Assembly: GCA_029721515.1 (NCBI GenBank)
Contig: CM056567.1
Location: 7,837,507-7,901,506, forward strand
DNA: 64,000 nt
Origin: Synanceia verrucosa
Lineage: Eukaryota; Chordata; Actinopteri; Perciformes; Synanceiidae
Direction of reading: 5' to 3'
Below are positions 26,769-38,191 of this stretch, one piece after another. The notes under the pieces were generated by a model that was not told the DNA's origin, did not search any database, and saw nothing but the letters and a program-made list of their open reading frames with translations. The position numbers and the translations under genes are program-made. How positions within the stretch are numbered: the stretch's first letter is position 1; each line of letters starts with the position of its first letter.

Positions 26769-26774
26769 AATAAA
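26769..26774 (+). terminator. Candidate distal poly(A) signal of col8a2
   Basis: AATAAA followed within about 25 nt by a T/GT-rich element (TGTATATTGGTGTCATGTC). This is the best-formed polyadenylation site between the two genes. Confidence 0.5.
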
Positions 26775-26795
26775 AACCTTCTTGTATATTGGTGT

Positions 26796-28340
26796 CATGT
26801 CCCATCTTTCTGTCTACTGTATCTGTGAAAATGTAAAGTCACTCTAACATTAGCAGTAGTAATATATTAGTAGCTCCAGGTGGTTGTATTAAGTGATTTT
26901 CATTTTTTTCTGGGTAAATCTAACTACATGGCACATCTGTTGCAGGTAAATGAATGAACACTAGAGGGAGATATACAATATAGAAAAAAAAACACCATTT
27001 CAGGCCTCCACATTTGTAAGATCCAGTAAAATCAATCTGCCTTATACCAGAAATCTCCTGAGGTTTAGGCAATCATTCCATTTGGTTAGGTTTCGGAAAC
27101 GATTGTGGTTTGGTTTAAAGAAACCCTGGCAGAAAATCCTGAGGACAAACTTCTCCAGAGTCCAAACTCTGAAGGAGGTTTATGCTGCTCAGGTCACATT
27201 GCTGGGATAACAGTTATGTATTAGTCAGTTTAACCTTTGTCTTAATAACTTTATCCTTCCATGACGCTGTTATAAACAAATATAGCCTATGATTTAAATA
27301 TTAATATGTGTTTGGAAATAAATAGACAGACTTGGCAAACACATTTGATGAATACAAGTAGGCCCACTGCAGACCCACCTTTAATGGAGGCCCAGTAGAC
27401 TTTCCATTGACCTGCAACATGTATACCTCATGTGATTAGATAAAGACATTAGATCACTGTCATGCTGAAAAACAACCCATGAGCGCAGGCATAATTGAGC
27501 GCTTATTTTCTGGAACTGTCGTCACCATGGTGAGCTGTCATCGTGCACCCGGATTCTTCTTACGTCGCACTGACGTCAGACCCCTATGCTGCATTCAGGT
27601 GCTCCAGTGAAACTCCGACATCTAAACAATGTGCTTAAGAATAAGGTTTAACGTGTATACATGTGCTCCAGGAGACAGAATGGAACAGTTTATGATTTAA
27701 TTTACCTATTGTTATAATTTATATACTAAGTGACAGTCTTTGGGCAATAGCAGGGATGCAAAGAAAGAAGAGCGTATCAAACAAATGTGATGCAAATATT
27801 GCCAGGTAGGCCAATGCCACTTAACAATGATTCCAGTGTCATGCTTCCTTCTAAAGGGATAAAAAAGATGCCACACATCTTCACTAGCATTATATGCGTA
27901 TTGCATTTTTTAACAACCTCAAACACAGCTCTGATGAAGTAATGATGTTGAAACCGGTTTAAAAAAAAACGCTAGCTTTGTAAAAAAAAAAAAAAGAAAA
28001 CAAAATCATATTACCATGTTATAACATCATTCTTTATTAGACCCACTAAGTTACAGTGTTACTTCAGTAAAGTGGATAGTGTAGTAGTAGTAGTAGTAGT
28101 CTAACACGTAGATTAAGTAGAAAATATGCCAAAATAACTAAATAACGAAGGTAAATAAGTAAACAAATGTTTTTGGAAAACATGTGCACGAAGTTAGCAG
28201 ATGCACAACATAAGTGAACTAACTTGTGTAATGAATATAGAATAGAATAGTATAAAGTATGGCACATTAATTTCATTAAAAAATAATCGATTGCGCTCAC
28301 AAGTCACCTGCACATGTACACACGTGTAAAAAGTGGAGGA
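26796..28340. other. Intergenic spacer with upstream control region of ptp4a2
   Basis: No gene is seen. The sequence contains a perfect palindromic cAMP-response-element core, TGACGTCA, at 27,571-27,578, about 1.0 kb before the first ptp4a2 splice donor. It also has A-runs at 27,960-27,990 and a (TAG)n run at 28,081-28,100. The short open frames look like chance. Confidence 0.55.
27571..27578. promoter_or_regulatory. Palindromic CRE (TGACGTCA)
   Basis: A full-length consensus CREB/ATF site in a locally GC-richer patch (27,480-27,600, including TACGTCGCACTGACGTCAGA) upstream of the ptp4a2 first exon. The motif match is exact; function is inferred from position only. Confidence 0.4.
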
Positions 28341-28574
28341 CCTCCCGGTTGTCTCCCACGGTGTTGACTTGGGCTGCTTTGATGTCAAATTTCCGACAGT
28401 CCCTGAAGGTGTGGACAAGCTGAGGAGGCTCCTCCCCGACAACAGTTCCCGACCTCCGACTAGAATTCAAGCTGCCACAGTGAAGAGGAACAAAAAGGCG
28501 ACCTGGCAGCCGTTTCTACACTCCCTCCACTTTCTCCGGGTAGTCACGGGATTTCAATGTTCAGCCTGCTCTTT
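28340..28574 (+). promoter_or_regulatory. ptp4a2: ptp4a2 promoter and untranslated exon 1
   Basis: This is a CpG-containing, GC-richer segment at the start of a CpG-dense zone that continues to about 29,300. It ends in a strong donor, CTTT|GTAAGT (28,575). No TATA box is evident, as usual for a housekeeping CpG promoter, so the transcription start cannot be fixed. Splicing 28,574 to the acceptor at 43,777 joins an ATG at 28,557 in frame to codons in exon 2, making a spliced uORF. The exon assignment rests on donor quality, CpG context and that continuity. Confidence 0.6.
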
Positions 28575-31500
28575 GTAAGTACCTAAATAACACACCTAAG
28601 TATACTATACCCGCTTGAACGCGCCTCTGGTGTGATCATTAACGACTGCAACGACACAAATCCGCAAGAGCCTGAGCAAAAGTTGGGCTACATATTGTTA
28701 GACTATTAGCACAACACAAGGGGAGCTAAAATAAGTTCCACGAGTAGACGAGTCCGTGCACTAGCCACGTTAATGTTAGCCCACAGAGCTTAAACGACTG
28801 CGCGACGTAACGTTAACCTGTTCAAAAGTGTGTTAACATGTATTAATATCTACCTCTGTTGTTCCAGTCGGTGTCACACACCCTTAAGTTACTTAACGCC
28901 AACGTAATACAGCGCGGCTGGGTGTTATCTCTGGTTGCCAAACGTTGCTGGGAAAAACGAAGTGGAGCTGAGCTAGCCTGCTAGCTAATGTAGCTCCGTT
29001 AGCTCGCTGCTGTGGCTAAGGCTACCTCTTAGAATAACAATAACTTCTTTAACGTTACAAACACCAGTATCCGTATGTGACCATTGGGTTTGTTTTTATA
29101 TTGAAATATAGTACAGTTTAACATCGTGTTACTCTCCCAAACAGAACGTCGTCTGCAATTTTATGAAACAAGGGCTAATGTTACCCGTAGCTGTACAATA
29201 AGCTCTTGGAGTGATGAGTAAGTGTAGCTTCTCTTGGACAACATCTAGCTGAACGTTAACGATGCTTTTGTTAACGTTTCAACCGATGTCTTGGCAGACG
29301 CCATGACCACTATTTTGATGTTTAAAACCTAACCAGTGGTTGTGATTTGCAGTGTTTTCATATTCTTTTGACGTGTAGCAGTGGACCCTGGTAGTTATGA
29401 GAAGCTTTGCTACAGAGGTATAGATGGCGACTGCGCTAACTGCCTTCCGCCCTTTGTGGCAAATCTTGACCCAGCGCATGGTTGATCCATTATTTGAAAC
29501 CACATGTCAAGCTAACGACATCATAACACAACTAAGTGGTCGACAGTACATTTCCTGTTTGTTGTTAGCGTGTTTTGTGTGCTGGTTTCGTATTGTCAAA
29601 CTGCTTGTCTTTATTGTTAACCAGCCGGTTTGACTCGGTCAGTCTGCCAGCCTTTCGTGTAAAAATGTAGCTAACACTGAGGTTAGGTGATTTGTATAAT
29701 TTAGCCTCGCTTGGTTTGTTGAATTAGATGGCACCCAATTATTTAGCCATGTCGGATGGAAGTGAAATGAGGAAATGCACTTGTGGAGGAAGTTGAGTAG
29801 AGCAGCTGTGACACTAAAGGCCGCAGCACATTCCCATGCCTCTCAGTTTTCAATCCATGACCTTCCTATGGTTCCAGTCCCCTCTCAGTAATACGTTTTA
29901 GTGGGTGGCTAATATAAATGAATAGCTTTGAACACTCCTACCTCATGGGTGGATGAGTCAATGTGTAACTGGTGTAACAGGTAAGCTAATTACATTCCTG
30001 CTTATGAGTCATTGCAAGGTGACCTAATTTACAAGCGAAGGGTATATAAGATGAGATGCATTTAATGCAGTATGTGATGAACAACAAATTAAAACAAACC
30101 AAGCCACGTATCAAGATATTAATGCCTTATAATTGTTATATACTGTATCTACATACATTTTGACACTTTTTGTAATGATGGCATATTTTATCAAAGGAGT
30201 TGGATTTCATAACTCCTATAGAATAGCACTGGTCTTATGCTTTATTCACATGTTATTGTAGAAGTGGGTCACTCACACTGGTGACCTGTTTTATGTTATG
30301 GCTAATTGACAGCCCATTCTAGAAATAGCATAGCTGCTTTCAGTCCACTTGGAGCACGGCCTGCAGCTCAAGACAGGCCTATACAGTGGGAAGTCCTCAT
30401 TCCAGAAATGCCACATTTCAAGACAGGCTACCTTATTTTTGTGCATGTTTCTAAATTGAAAGGTTAATCCTCTAGTCTTTCTGCTGGAGGACATTGATGA
30501 ATCTTTTTTTTTCATTTTGCACTGCTGCAGTCTGCTAACAAGTTATTTGTTGTGTGTTAAGATTGAAGTGTGTCGTACTTGGCCATGACATTTTAAACCA
30601 GCAGAAGGGTGGTTCCACTGTCTACAGGCGGCATTCAAAAAAGGGCAGTGTTACAAGCAGGGAAGTTCTCAGCCTTGGTTACCGTAACAGAGGAAAGCAA
30701 GTCCAGTGTACAGTAACATGACACCAACTTGCAGAAGAGGTTACTGAGGCAGAGAAACACCTATGTTGTAGCTGGCTGGCATTCAGCCCATGTTGCCACA
30801 TGGTGGCTGTGAGTGTTGAAAGTTAGGGTTGAAGAGGTCCTATCCACACAGGCAGGCTTTACAGATCTGGCCAGTTTAAAAACTAGTTATGCCCCTGAGT
30901 GTCTGGCTTTGGTTTTACCTTTTGTTAACTTGCTAAGAAGCCTGGCTCTAGAGCACTTTTGTTCTGTTGAAATTATTCAAAAGTGGAAAGCTAGGATTAG
31001 ACGCCCGTTGCCCGCACTTCTTTCTTTCTCATTTCCAGCCATTCAGTGAAAAGCCATATAATTATGCGCCGGTAGCCATGGGCACATTGTGTGTTTCTCA
31101 TGCTGTGTGTTGGTTAATGAATCATACCCTGGTCGGCACGGTGTTCGTTTACTGTTGTTGCCACAGCGCTAGGATAAAGCGAAGGCACCGACTCTGCAGT
31201 ACTGCCAGTGTCTGTGACAGATTGACACCTCTTCTAGGTGCTGCTGCAAGGCTGCCTACGGAAACTATAGCAACAGGTAGGAATAGGATCTTCCTTTTGT
31301 TATGTGTGTTTATAGCTACCTTGTCTAGCTGCAGCTGCCAGAGCCGCAGTTAGCAGCGGAAAACACTGTCCTTTGCCAAAACATGCTATAGTAAAGTGCA
31401 TTGTTATTGTTATTAGAGCTGTTGCCTTTACTGATCCAGAAGGCGTTCTGGTTTTGAAGCAACTGTAGTCTAGAAAATGCTGGGTTATTGCACATAAACA

Positions 31501-32213
31501 GACTTGCTGTTTTTTTCCTGTTGCCTTTTTGCTACTCGCTGGAGCTTGTTTTTTTTCTCTCTCTCTCTCCAGTCCCTTAAGCGGCTTATTAAACGTATGA
31601 AATGACTACCTCTCACAGCATGGCTTCAAACTAATTCACCGTGGCCATAATCTGAAAAAGAAGGATTTTCAACTTTTGATTTAAGATATATTTGATGCCT
31701 CTGGTGAGGAAGTTGGACAGGTTAAAGTTCACAGATCACTATGTCTTTATATATATTTTTGCAGTCAGTCATAACCCCAACCCTCCTCAGCGCTGCACTA
31801 ACTGCTGCGTCTTCAGTTTTGTTCTGTGACTGTTTAAAGGGGCCCGTTGCTCTTCTCTGATCCTTTTACAAGGGACACAGAGACTCCCTACAGGAGCACT
31901 TGTTGCTACTGCTGAGATAATTGTTGATATAGCAACAGGCATCCCCTGATGCTGCTGTCAGAAGGCCAACTTGGTTTCCAAATGTCAGGAGAATTGATGT
32001 CACAGTGGGACTCTGCACCTCTCAGCAAAAAAAAATGTGAGCAGACATTCTCCTGTCTGGGTCTGTCTGTTGCTGAGTGTCAGCCTAGAACTTATTTCTG
32101 TTTTAAATTAAAAAATGACTATGATTCCAGTCACAATAATTACTGTGATTTCAGCAATAGTAATTGTGTCCTACGTTGACTGATGTCTCTCTAAGCCACA
32201 ATCCAGACACCAG

Positions 32214-32488
32214 TAGGGCTGCACATTTGTCAGTTATTTTCTGTATTAATCTGTTTGTTGTTTGGTCTATAAAATGCTGAAAAATATTTATTAGTGTTGC
32301 TCAAAACCCAAGATGACATGCTTAAATATTTTGTCCACAGCTCGGCTCTTAGAGGAGTACTGAAACCAGATGAGGTTCACATTTTAGAAGCTGGAATCAG
32401 AATTTTTAACCAGAATAATTAATTGATGACAGAGATTGTTGGAGACTCATTTAATAGTTGACAGCTAATTGATTAGCTTTACAAAGAG
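32214..32488 (+). mobile_element. Diverged copy of the AGGGCTGCA hAT MITE
   Basis: It begins TAGGGCTGCACATTTGTCAG and contains GTTTGGTCTATAAAATGCTG, CAAAACCCAAGATGACATG and GAAGCTGGAATCAGAATTTT. Near the right side is TTTAATAGTTGACAGCTAATTGATT, in the family's canonical order. The right terminus is decayed, so no target duplication can be read. It belongs to the same family as the copy at 9046-9406. Confidence 0.7.
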
Positions 32489-35400
32489 ACAGAATAACCT
32501 TTATCTCTGTAAAGCTAGTTTATCCTCACAAGAACAGGTTGTGACTTATCTGTCAGAATGAAAGTGCCTTGTTTTCTGATTGACTAATAAGCACTGTTAG
32601 CTGTGTACATCTTAGCTCCACCTGCTAATTTCTTGTTGGGTCAGTTACAGTACTAACTATCCTTGTCCTAATGTGTCGGCAAACAAGTAGAGGTGTGGCT
32701 TGCTGCTGGGACGAATGTGTCCATCTTGGCTGGAAAATGTCATCCTGGATCTTATTTGAGGATTGTGACAGGAGATTATGATTTATCAAAGGAGCTCAGA
32801 TCTGGCTGAAGAGTCTCTTGACCCATATTGCAGATGAATACTCAGAATAGAATAATATGTACACGCAGCAATATAAACAGATTGTTTCAGGTAAGGGTTA
32901 GGGTTTCGAGTGCTTGTGTACCTTAAACTTCATTGCGACATCATATCCCTAGTTGTTCTGACCGGATGAGCTTCACCAGTCATTTAGTGATCCATTGCAA
33001 CATTAGGAAAATGTTCAAACGAATCAGGCTCACACAAGTCAATGTTTGAGTCGTTTTGGGCTCTAACTGGGGATGTTTCGATGCACTTTGTTTAATGTGT
33101 AATCTTGAATGTAAATAGTTTCATAATAGATTAAATCTGTAGATATAGCATGAAGTTCATGGTTTCCAATACATCACTGTGCAAATGTTGTTCTCCTCTT
33201 TGTCTCTTAAGTTCTTGACTTGTTGTCTTTAGTGTCTGTTGAGCAGGTGTGTAAAGTGTGATTTAAAAGTGCAACTCGGCCACAGTGAGGACAGAACAGG
33301 CGTTTGTTTGGATACGCTCTCCTCTTTTCATTCCCATTTCTAAGGTACTAAGCCCCGGTCTCTTTCAGTCCTTTCCAGAGACGGATCAGTTCTTGGCTCC
33401 CCCTTGCCTTCCCCTCTAAGCACTATCAGAGGCCTTTGATCGTCACACTGTTTATCTGTGCTCAGTCAGAAGCCGCAAAGCAGTGTGATAAGTGGGCTTT
33501 GCCATGTGCAAGTGCATGCGTGCAGGGTATTCGTCTGTTCGTGGAAATGGGGGGTTGCATGTTCTCGCTCTCCGGCGCCATTTACACAGATGCATGAAGC
33601 CAGAACAACCAGTGCTCTGCGGGAAGATTAGCTCCTGTCCTCTGGGAGCAGAGAGAGGCAACCTGTTGTGCTTAGTAGGGAACAGGACGAGGTTGTCCAT
33701 TTACCAAAATGTCAACAACAACTAGCAATAAGACACACCGTCATAACAATCTTTTTTAATAAACTAACAACAATCAACCAACTGAAACAATTAGTTTTTC
33801 TTTATTTGTACAGAAACACGGACCAAAGATGGTCTAATAACTGCATACTCAGCTCAGCATCGTGAACTACCACAGCAAATATAATATTCACAATTATGGC
33901 ACACACCTGAAAAATACACTAAGTGATAAGCGGATGTAATCAAGAGGAAGAAGTGCACATCATGGCAGCTTTTCACAGTCTATCTTGCTGTCTCTGTTCT
34001 GAAAAACCACTGAACACAACATTGTATCACAAGCAGATGGCATGTTTTAAGACATTTAGTAACAAACCCAACATAATAGCAGGATTGTAGCATAAAGCAG
34101 GTGACGTGTGTTATTGTTTGTTCAGTAAAGTTAAAAGTATATCGATATTTGGTTACTTTTAACTTTTTAGATACCTTTTGATTCTTCTTTTCTATCGCCT
34201 GCACCTCTCTATGGACTTTAACTATTGTTTTAAACAAATTAAAAGCGTGTGAGAAAGGGTAGGTGAGACATTGTGGTGAATATAAACCCTTAAGGGGGTC
34301 TGTGTGGCTGGAGGAATCTAATTTGTAGGCAGCCTTGAGGACTTTTATGCATCTGTTGGATTGATGGATCGTGGTTCATGGAGAGTCATTTTGCACCCCA
34401 ACCTATTTCTATTCTTGATTTTTACAGAGTCATCCACATACAGACCATAACGAGGGGATGATTTTTTTTGTGTGTGTGTGTGCAAAAGCTTTTGTCTTAG
34501 CAGTGCCACCTTGGATTAAATTTTATAAATAATACCAGATCTTTTTACTAATTGTCCTAATCTGACAGCAAATCCTTTGACCTTTTTTGTAAAGGTATTT
34601 CCTAAGCGCACTGTTAAATGTTTATTATTACGAAATTTGAGTTGTGGACTGAGAGTGCTATGCCATCTTACTCCACAGAGACGTCTTGTCCTGTGGTTTT
34701 TTCGGGAGTCCGTTTTCAAATACTCTTATCCAAAGCCTGCATAGCTTATGGGTCTGTGGCAATCGCCTTGTGAGGAACAGATTTATTATATTTCAAACTG
34801 AGACGGCCACAAGCCTGAGTCAGGCTGTCTGTGCATTGTTCCGCTTTGACCCAGGTAAATGCAGACATGACCAGTTGTGACTCATGTCCCAATTATAAGG
34901 TTCTGGGTCCAAAGGGATATTCTCATTCCCTACCCTCATGGCAGGTGAAGGAATGGTTTTGAATGGATGTGCACCAGTTCTTCTCTGCTCTATGACTATA
35001 TTCTCAGAAAGCCACAGCAGGGCATGTTATCAGAATTCAGTCAACAAAGCATGAGACCACACATAATTGACTCGACTTGAAGTATCACTTCCAGCCCGAG
35101 GCGCCTGTTTGCAAACCCCAGGGGTGATCGGCTCATGGGAGGCACAGCAGCAGTTTAAGATCTCCATTGGAGTTTTGCAAATAAGCCTGTAAATCTCAAT
35201 GGTGTCTTGTCCCAGCCTGCCTGGAGATTTCAGTCTTGCTTGTTACACTAGATAAACTGGTGAGGCCCAGAAAAAGGATTAAAAGCCTGACTAATGTAGC
35301 TTATTGTGGTTTTGTGTGTATGTGCTGTCTTGGTTGCCTCTCGGTTTGGCTTTGTGTGTTTTCGAACAAGATTGATGGCAAGGGAGAGGTGCGCACACAC

Positions 35401-35845
35401 TTCATTTGTTTGTGTAATGTTTGCTGAACTGTATGGCGACCTGTCACCATACCCCACATCGATATCCCTTTCAGTCTTTTATCTTTTCTGAGCATGAACT
35501 TGATTCTCGTCTTGTGACTCACTAAGAGCCCTGGATGTTACATGAAGAGCAATTCAGGCTTCTCAGATCCAAGTATTTGAGTTTGAACCAAAATATCTTT
35601 GGGAGGTGGACACGAGGCCCTGTGCAGAACTTGCATTAGCAGCTCCACATGCGTCCCACATGACTGCATGTGATTGGACATCACTTAAATAATGAAACGC
35701 TAATAAGCACATACATCATTTCTGTTTGCAATAAACAAATTAGCAAGTTAGCATCATGGTCAAGTTAAAGTCAACTTTTTTGTAAATTTCACAATATGAA
35801 CATGACATAGAGTGAAATCGAAATGCCGTTTCCAGTCCCCAGACT

Positions 35846-35935
35846 AACGCTGGGTGTTTATGAGAACTCGATTCGATTTTGATTCTTTAGGTTGCAATTC
35901 GATTAACGATTCAATACCGATTGTTGTTTCTTTTA
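35846..35935 (+). mobile_element. hAT-like terminal fragment (ATTCGATTCGATT type)
   Basis: GCTGGGTGTTTATGAGAACT is followed by TCGATTCGATTTTGATTC and AACGATTCAATACCGATTG. This is a fragment resembling one end of common fish hAT-like elements. The other end was not found. Confidence 0.5.
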
Positions 35936-36229
35936 TTATTTTCATGCCCATTTGAACATATATGTCAGGGTCCAACGTGAAGGTTTTTTTCTACTTGACT
36001 TGCCGGGCAATTCTGGTTGTTGCTGTTTGTCTCAGCAGTAATGTGAAAATGCTTGTTTGGACAAAAGGTTGCACATGAATGATAACATGTGCCAAAAATG
36101 CAATAAGTGCGTGTTGTGACGCTGTATTCCAATGGCCAGATTAACGGAGGTGTGGTCAACCCAGAGGACTAGAGCATTGACGTATGAAAATGGGATCGGC
36201 ACTTTTGTTTGTCTACCCAACCTGCATAA

Positions 36230-36784
36230 AATAGGAAAATTTCTTTTCTCTAAGTGCTTTACTAATGATGCTGCGACTGACGTACATCCAACGTGAACGT
36301 GCTATTGGAATGTTGAGTGCCGGCATGAGAGCGCGAGATGTTGCAAGGACAATCAACACTCATGAATCAACAATTAGTTGTTTCAGAACCAGATTCCATG
36401 CCACGAACAGCACTTCAGATTGCCCACACAGCTATAGACGACACGTGACGACCAACATTCAGGGTTGCCATATCCGTCTTCGCCATCTCAGAGACCAGAC
36501 ACTTCCCGCCACCGTTACTGCTGCTGAGACACCTGGACATCACCAAACCTGTATCACTGCTCAAACAGTGCGCAGGTGGCTCAGAGAGAGGCCGACCTAC
36601 TCACACACAGGCCATACTTTGGTCTACCATTAACTCCAATACGCCATTTTTGAGTAAATTTGATCCTCGACAGTATTATGTTTGTGCATTTGTTGAAAAG
36701 TTGTCATAAACCAATGCTTACTCATATTTAACATCTTTTGTGGGTAGTTTGGGGCCGCTTAAAAATGTTTTGTTGCTGAGTATA
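36230..36784 (+). mobile_element. Tc1/mariner transposon remnant, 5'-truncated
   Basis: The segment contains a transposase N-terminal half and a right end reading GTTTTGTTGCTGAGTATATA, a terminal repeat with the TA target of Tc1/mariner insertion. The matching left inverted repeat was not found upstream, so the left side appears deleted. It lies in ptp4a2 intron 1, in the same orientation as the gene. Confidence 0.75.
36265..36633 (+). pseudogene. Tc1-like transposase, N-terminal part only
   Basis: An open frame of 122 codons matches the two helix-turn-helix DNA-binding units of fish Tc1-like transposases. The first unit spans about residues 5-40 (LTYIQRERAIGML then DVARTINTHESTIS). A linker follows with RHVTT and HIRLRHLRDQTLPATVTAAE, and the second unit is near 95-110 (TAQTVRRWLRE). 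The frame ends right after RPTYSHTGHTL, where an intact protein would enter the DDE catalytic domain of about 200 more residues. None of that domain is present, so the copy cannot code for active transposase. It is still open over the DNA-binding part, which suggests either a recent deletion derivative or chance. Confidence 0.75.
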
Positions 36785-37268
36785 TATGCCCTAACTTATG
36801 CATTACGCTAAAGTAAACTAACTTAGTGGATATATTCAAACGCTATTAGTGGAAGTAGCTGTTCAGGTAGAAAGACACAACCCACCATAATGTCGTCACA
36901 AAAACTAAATCTCTTGTGACTCTTCTGGAAAGTCTCTCCCAAGCCAACTCTGCTACTGCTTCACAGAGAACAGCTGTCACTCATGATATCTCACCCTCTT
37001 GTATGGCATCAAGTAACTAATTAAAATCAAACTTATCACCTGAAACACTTGAGCATACATCAGTGTGATTAGAAGCAACTCCAGTGATGGTCTATATGTT
37101 GTAAAATGCACCAATAGCTGAACCCAGAGTTGGTGTCATTGTGTTAGCAGTCCTTCATTGTGGCCCAGGACACATTTGTAGACACACTACTAAAATATGT
37201 GTCCATACACATTTCTGAATGTTGTCTGAGGGATCAGTTCTCAAATTGTCTTGGTGCGTATTACAGCT

Positions 37269-38191
37269 AGGGCTGCGTGGTATTTGCGGTAGAAAATTTG
37301 GCCCACGGTAGAGATTTGCGCAGATTTGCGTCCTACCGTCGATGACACGACTATGCCAGGATGACCATATTTTGATTTCCTAAAAAGAGAACACTCGTCA
37401 CACTTCTTTTGTTTTGTAACTCTCTGATTTTTGAGACATCCTGCCGTCTCCTCTACTCGTTAAGTAGCGCTGTAGAGGCTGTCTGACAGAGCAGCTGGAC
37501 TGAACCATATTACGTAAATAGAGAGGGGGAAGTGAGAAATATTTCCACAACAGTGAAATACTGACAACCGAGGGAGGAGAGCACGCGCATATACACACAG
37601 AGAAGGAAAGCGGGACATTATCATCAATTTAAAAAAAAAAAACCCGGACGGCACGTTAAAAGTGGACATGTCCGGGGAAAAGAGGACGCTTGGTCAGCCT
37701 TTGCAGAGAGCCAGAGGCTGCGCTCGGCTCAAACACCTGCCAACACGGGGAGAAAGTATTGTGCTGCACTGTTTGTGTTGAATATAGCCATTTGTTTAAC
37801 AAGTTAAAATGATTGCAGTCGCGATGCTTATTTACCTTAGCCCGTCTATGCCGTTTTCCATTATATGGGAGCATTAAGCTTGCGGACTTTGTTTAGGGCT
37901 AATATTGAAAGCAGTACTATTGTGTTACAGTGTGAAGTTACTTGTTTTATGTTTTCTACAATTACAGATTTGCACAATACATTTTCTTAAAGTAATATTC
38001 TTGACTTTTATGTTATTTAATAGTTTACAAACAACTTCCTGCTTGAATGATTTTTACCATGTGCTGTGGTAACCATTAAAAAACTGTTATGCTGTAATTT
38101 ACATACCAAAGTATACTGTGATATATACAGTCTACCGTCTGTGGTTCAAATTATACCGTGATATAAATTTTAGGCCATATCGCCCAGCCCT
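37269..38191. mobile_element. Non-autonomous DNA transposon with AGGGCTG inverted ends
   Basis: The element starts AGGGCTGCGTGGTAT and ends ATATCGCCCAGCCCT, which are imperfect inverted repeats of each other. It is flanked by the direct repeat ACAGCT (37,263-37,268 and 38,192-38,197). The ends resemble the 'AGGGCTGGGCGATAT' class abundant in fish. The 923-bp body holds only short minus-strand frames (up to 72 codons) with no recognised transposase domain. The class is uncertain, because the duplication could be read as 4 to 6 bp. Confidence 0.7.

Larger units (their letters stand above)
23978..26795 (+). other. col8a2: Probable col8a2 3' UTR
   Basis: The 2.8 kb after the stop is AT-rich and has no gene or clear transposon; it contains a (TG)n microsatellite at 25,480-25,513. 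Candidate poly(A) signals AATAAA lie at 24,910-24,915 and 26,769-26,774. The second is followed by TTGTATATTGGTGTCATGTC, a good downstream GU-rich element, so I favour an end near 26,795. Long 3' UTRs are usual for this gene family. This is inference; only cDNA would settle it. Confidence 0.5.

Noticed and set aside
30967..31353. 128-codon frame in ptp4a2 intron 1
   Set aside because: No domain and starts within ordinary intronic sequence; chance frame.
32881..32911. GGTAAGGGTTAGGGTTTCG as a telomere remnant
   Set aside because: Only two TTAGGG-like units without a surrounding structure; too short to support.
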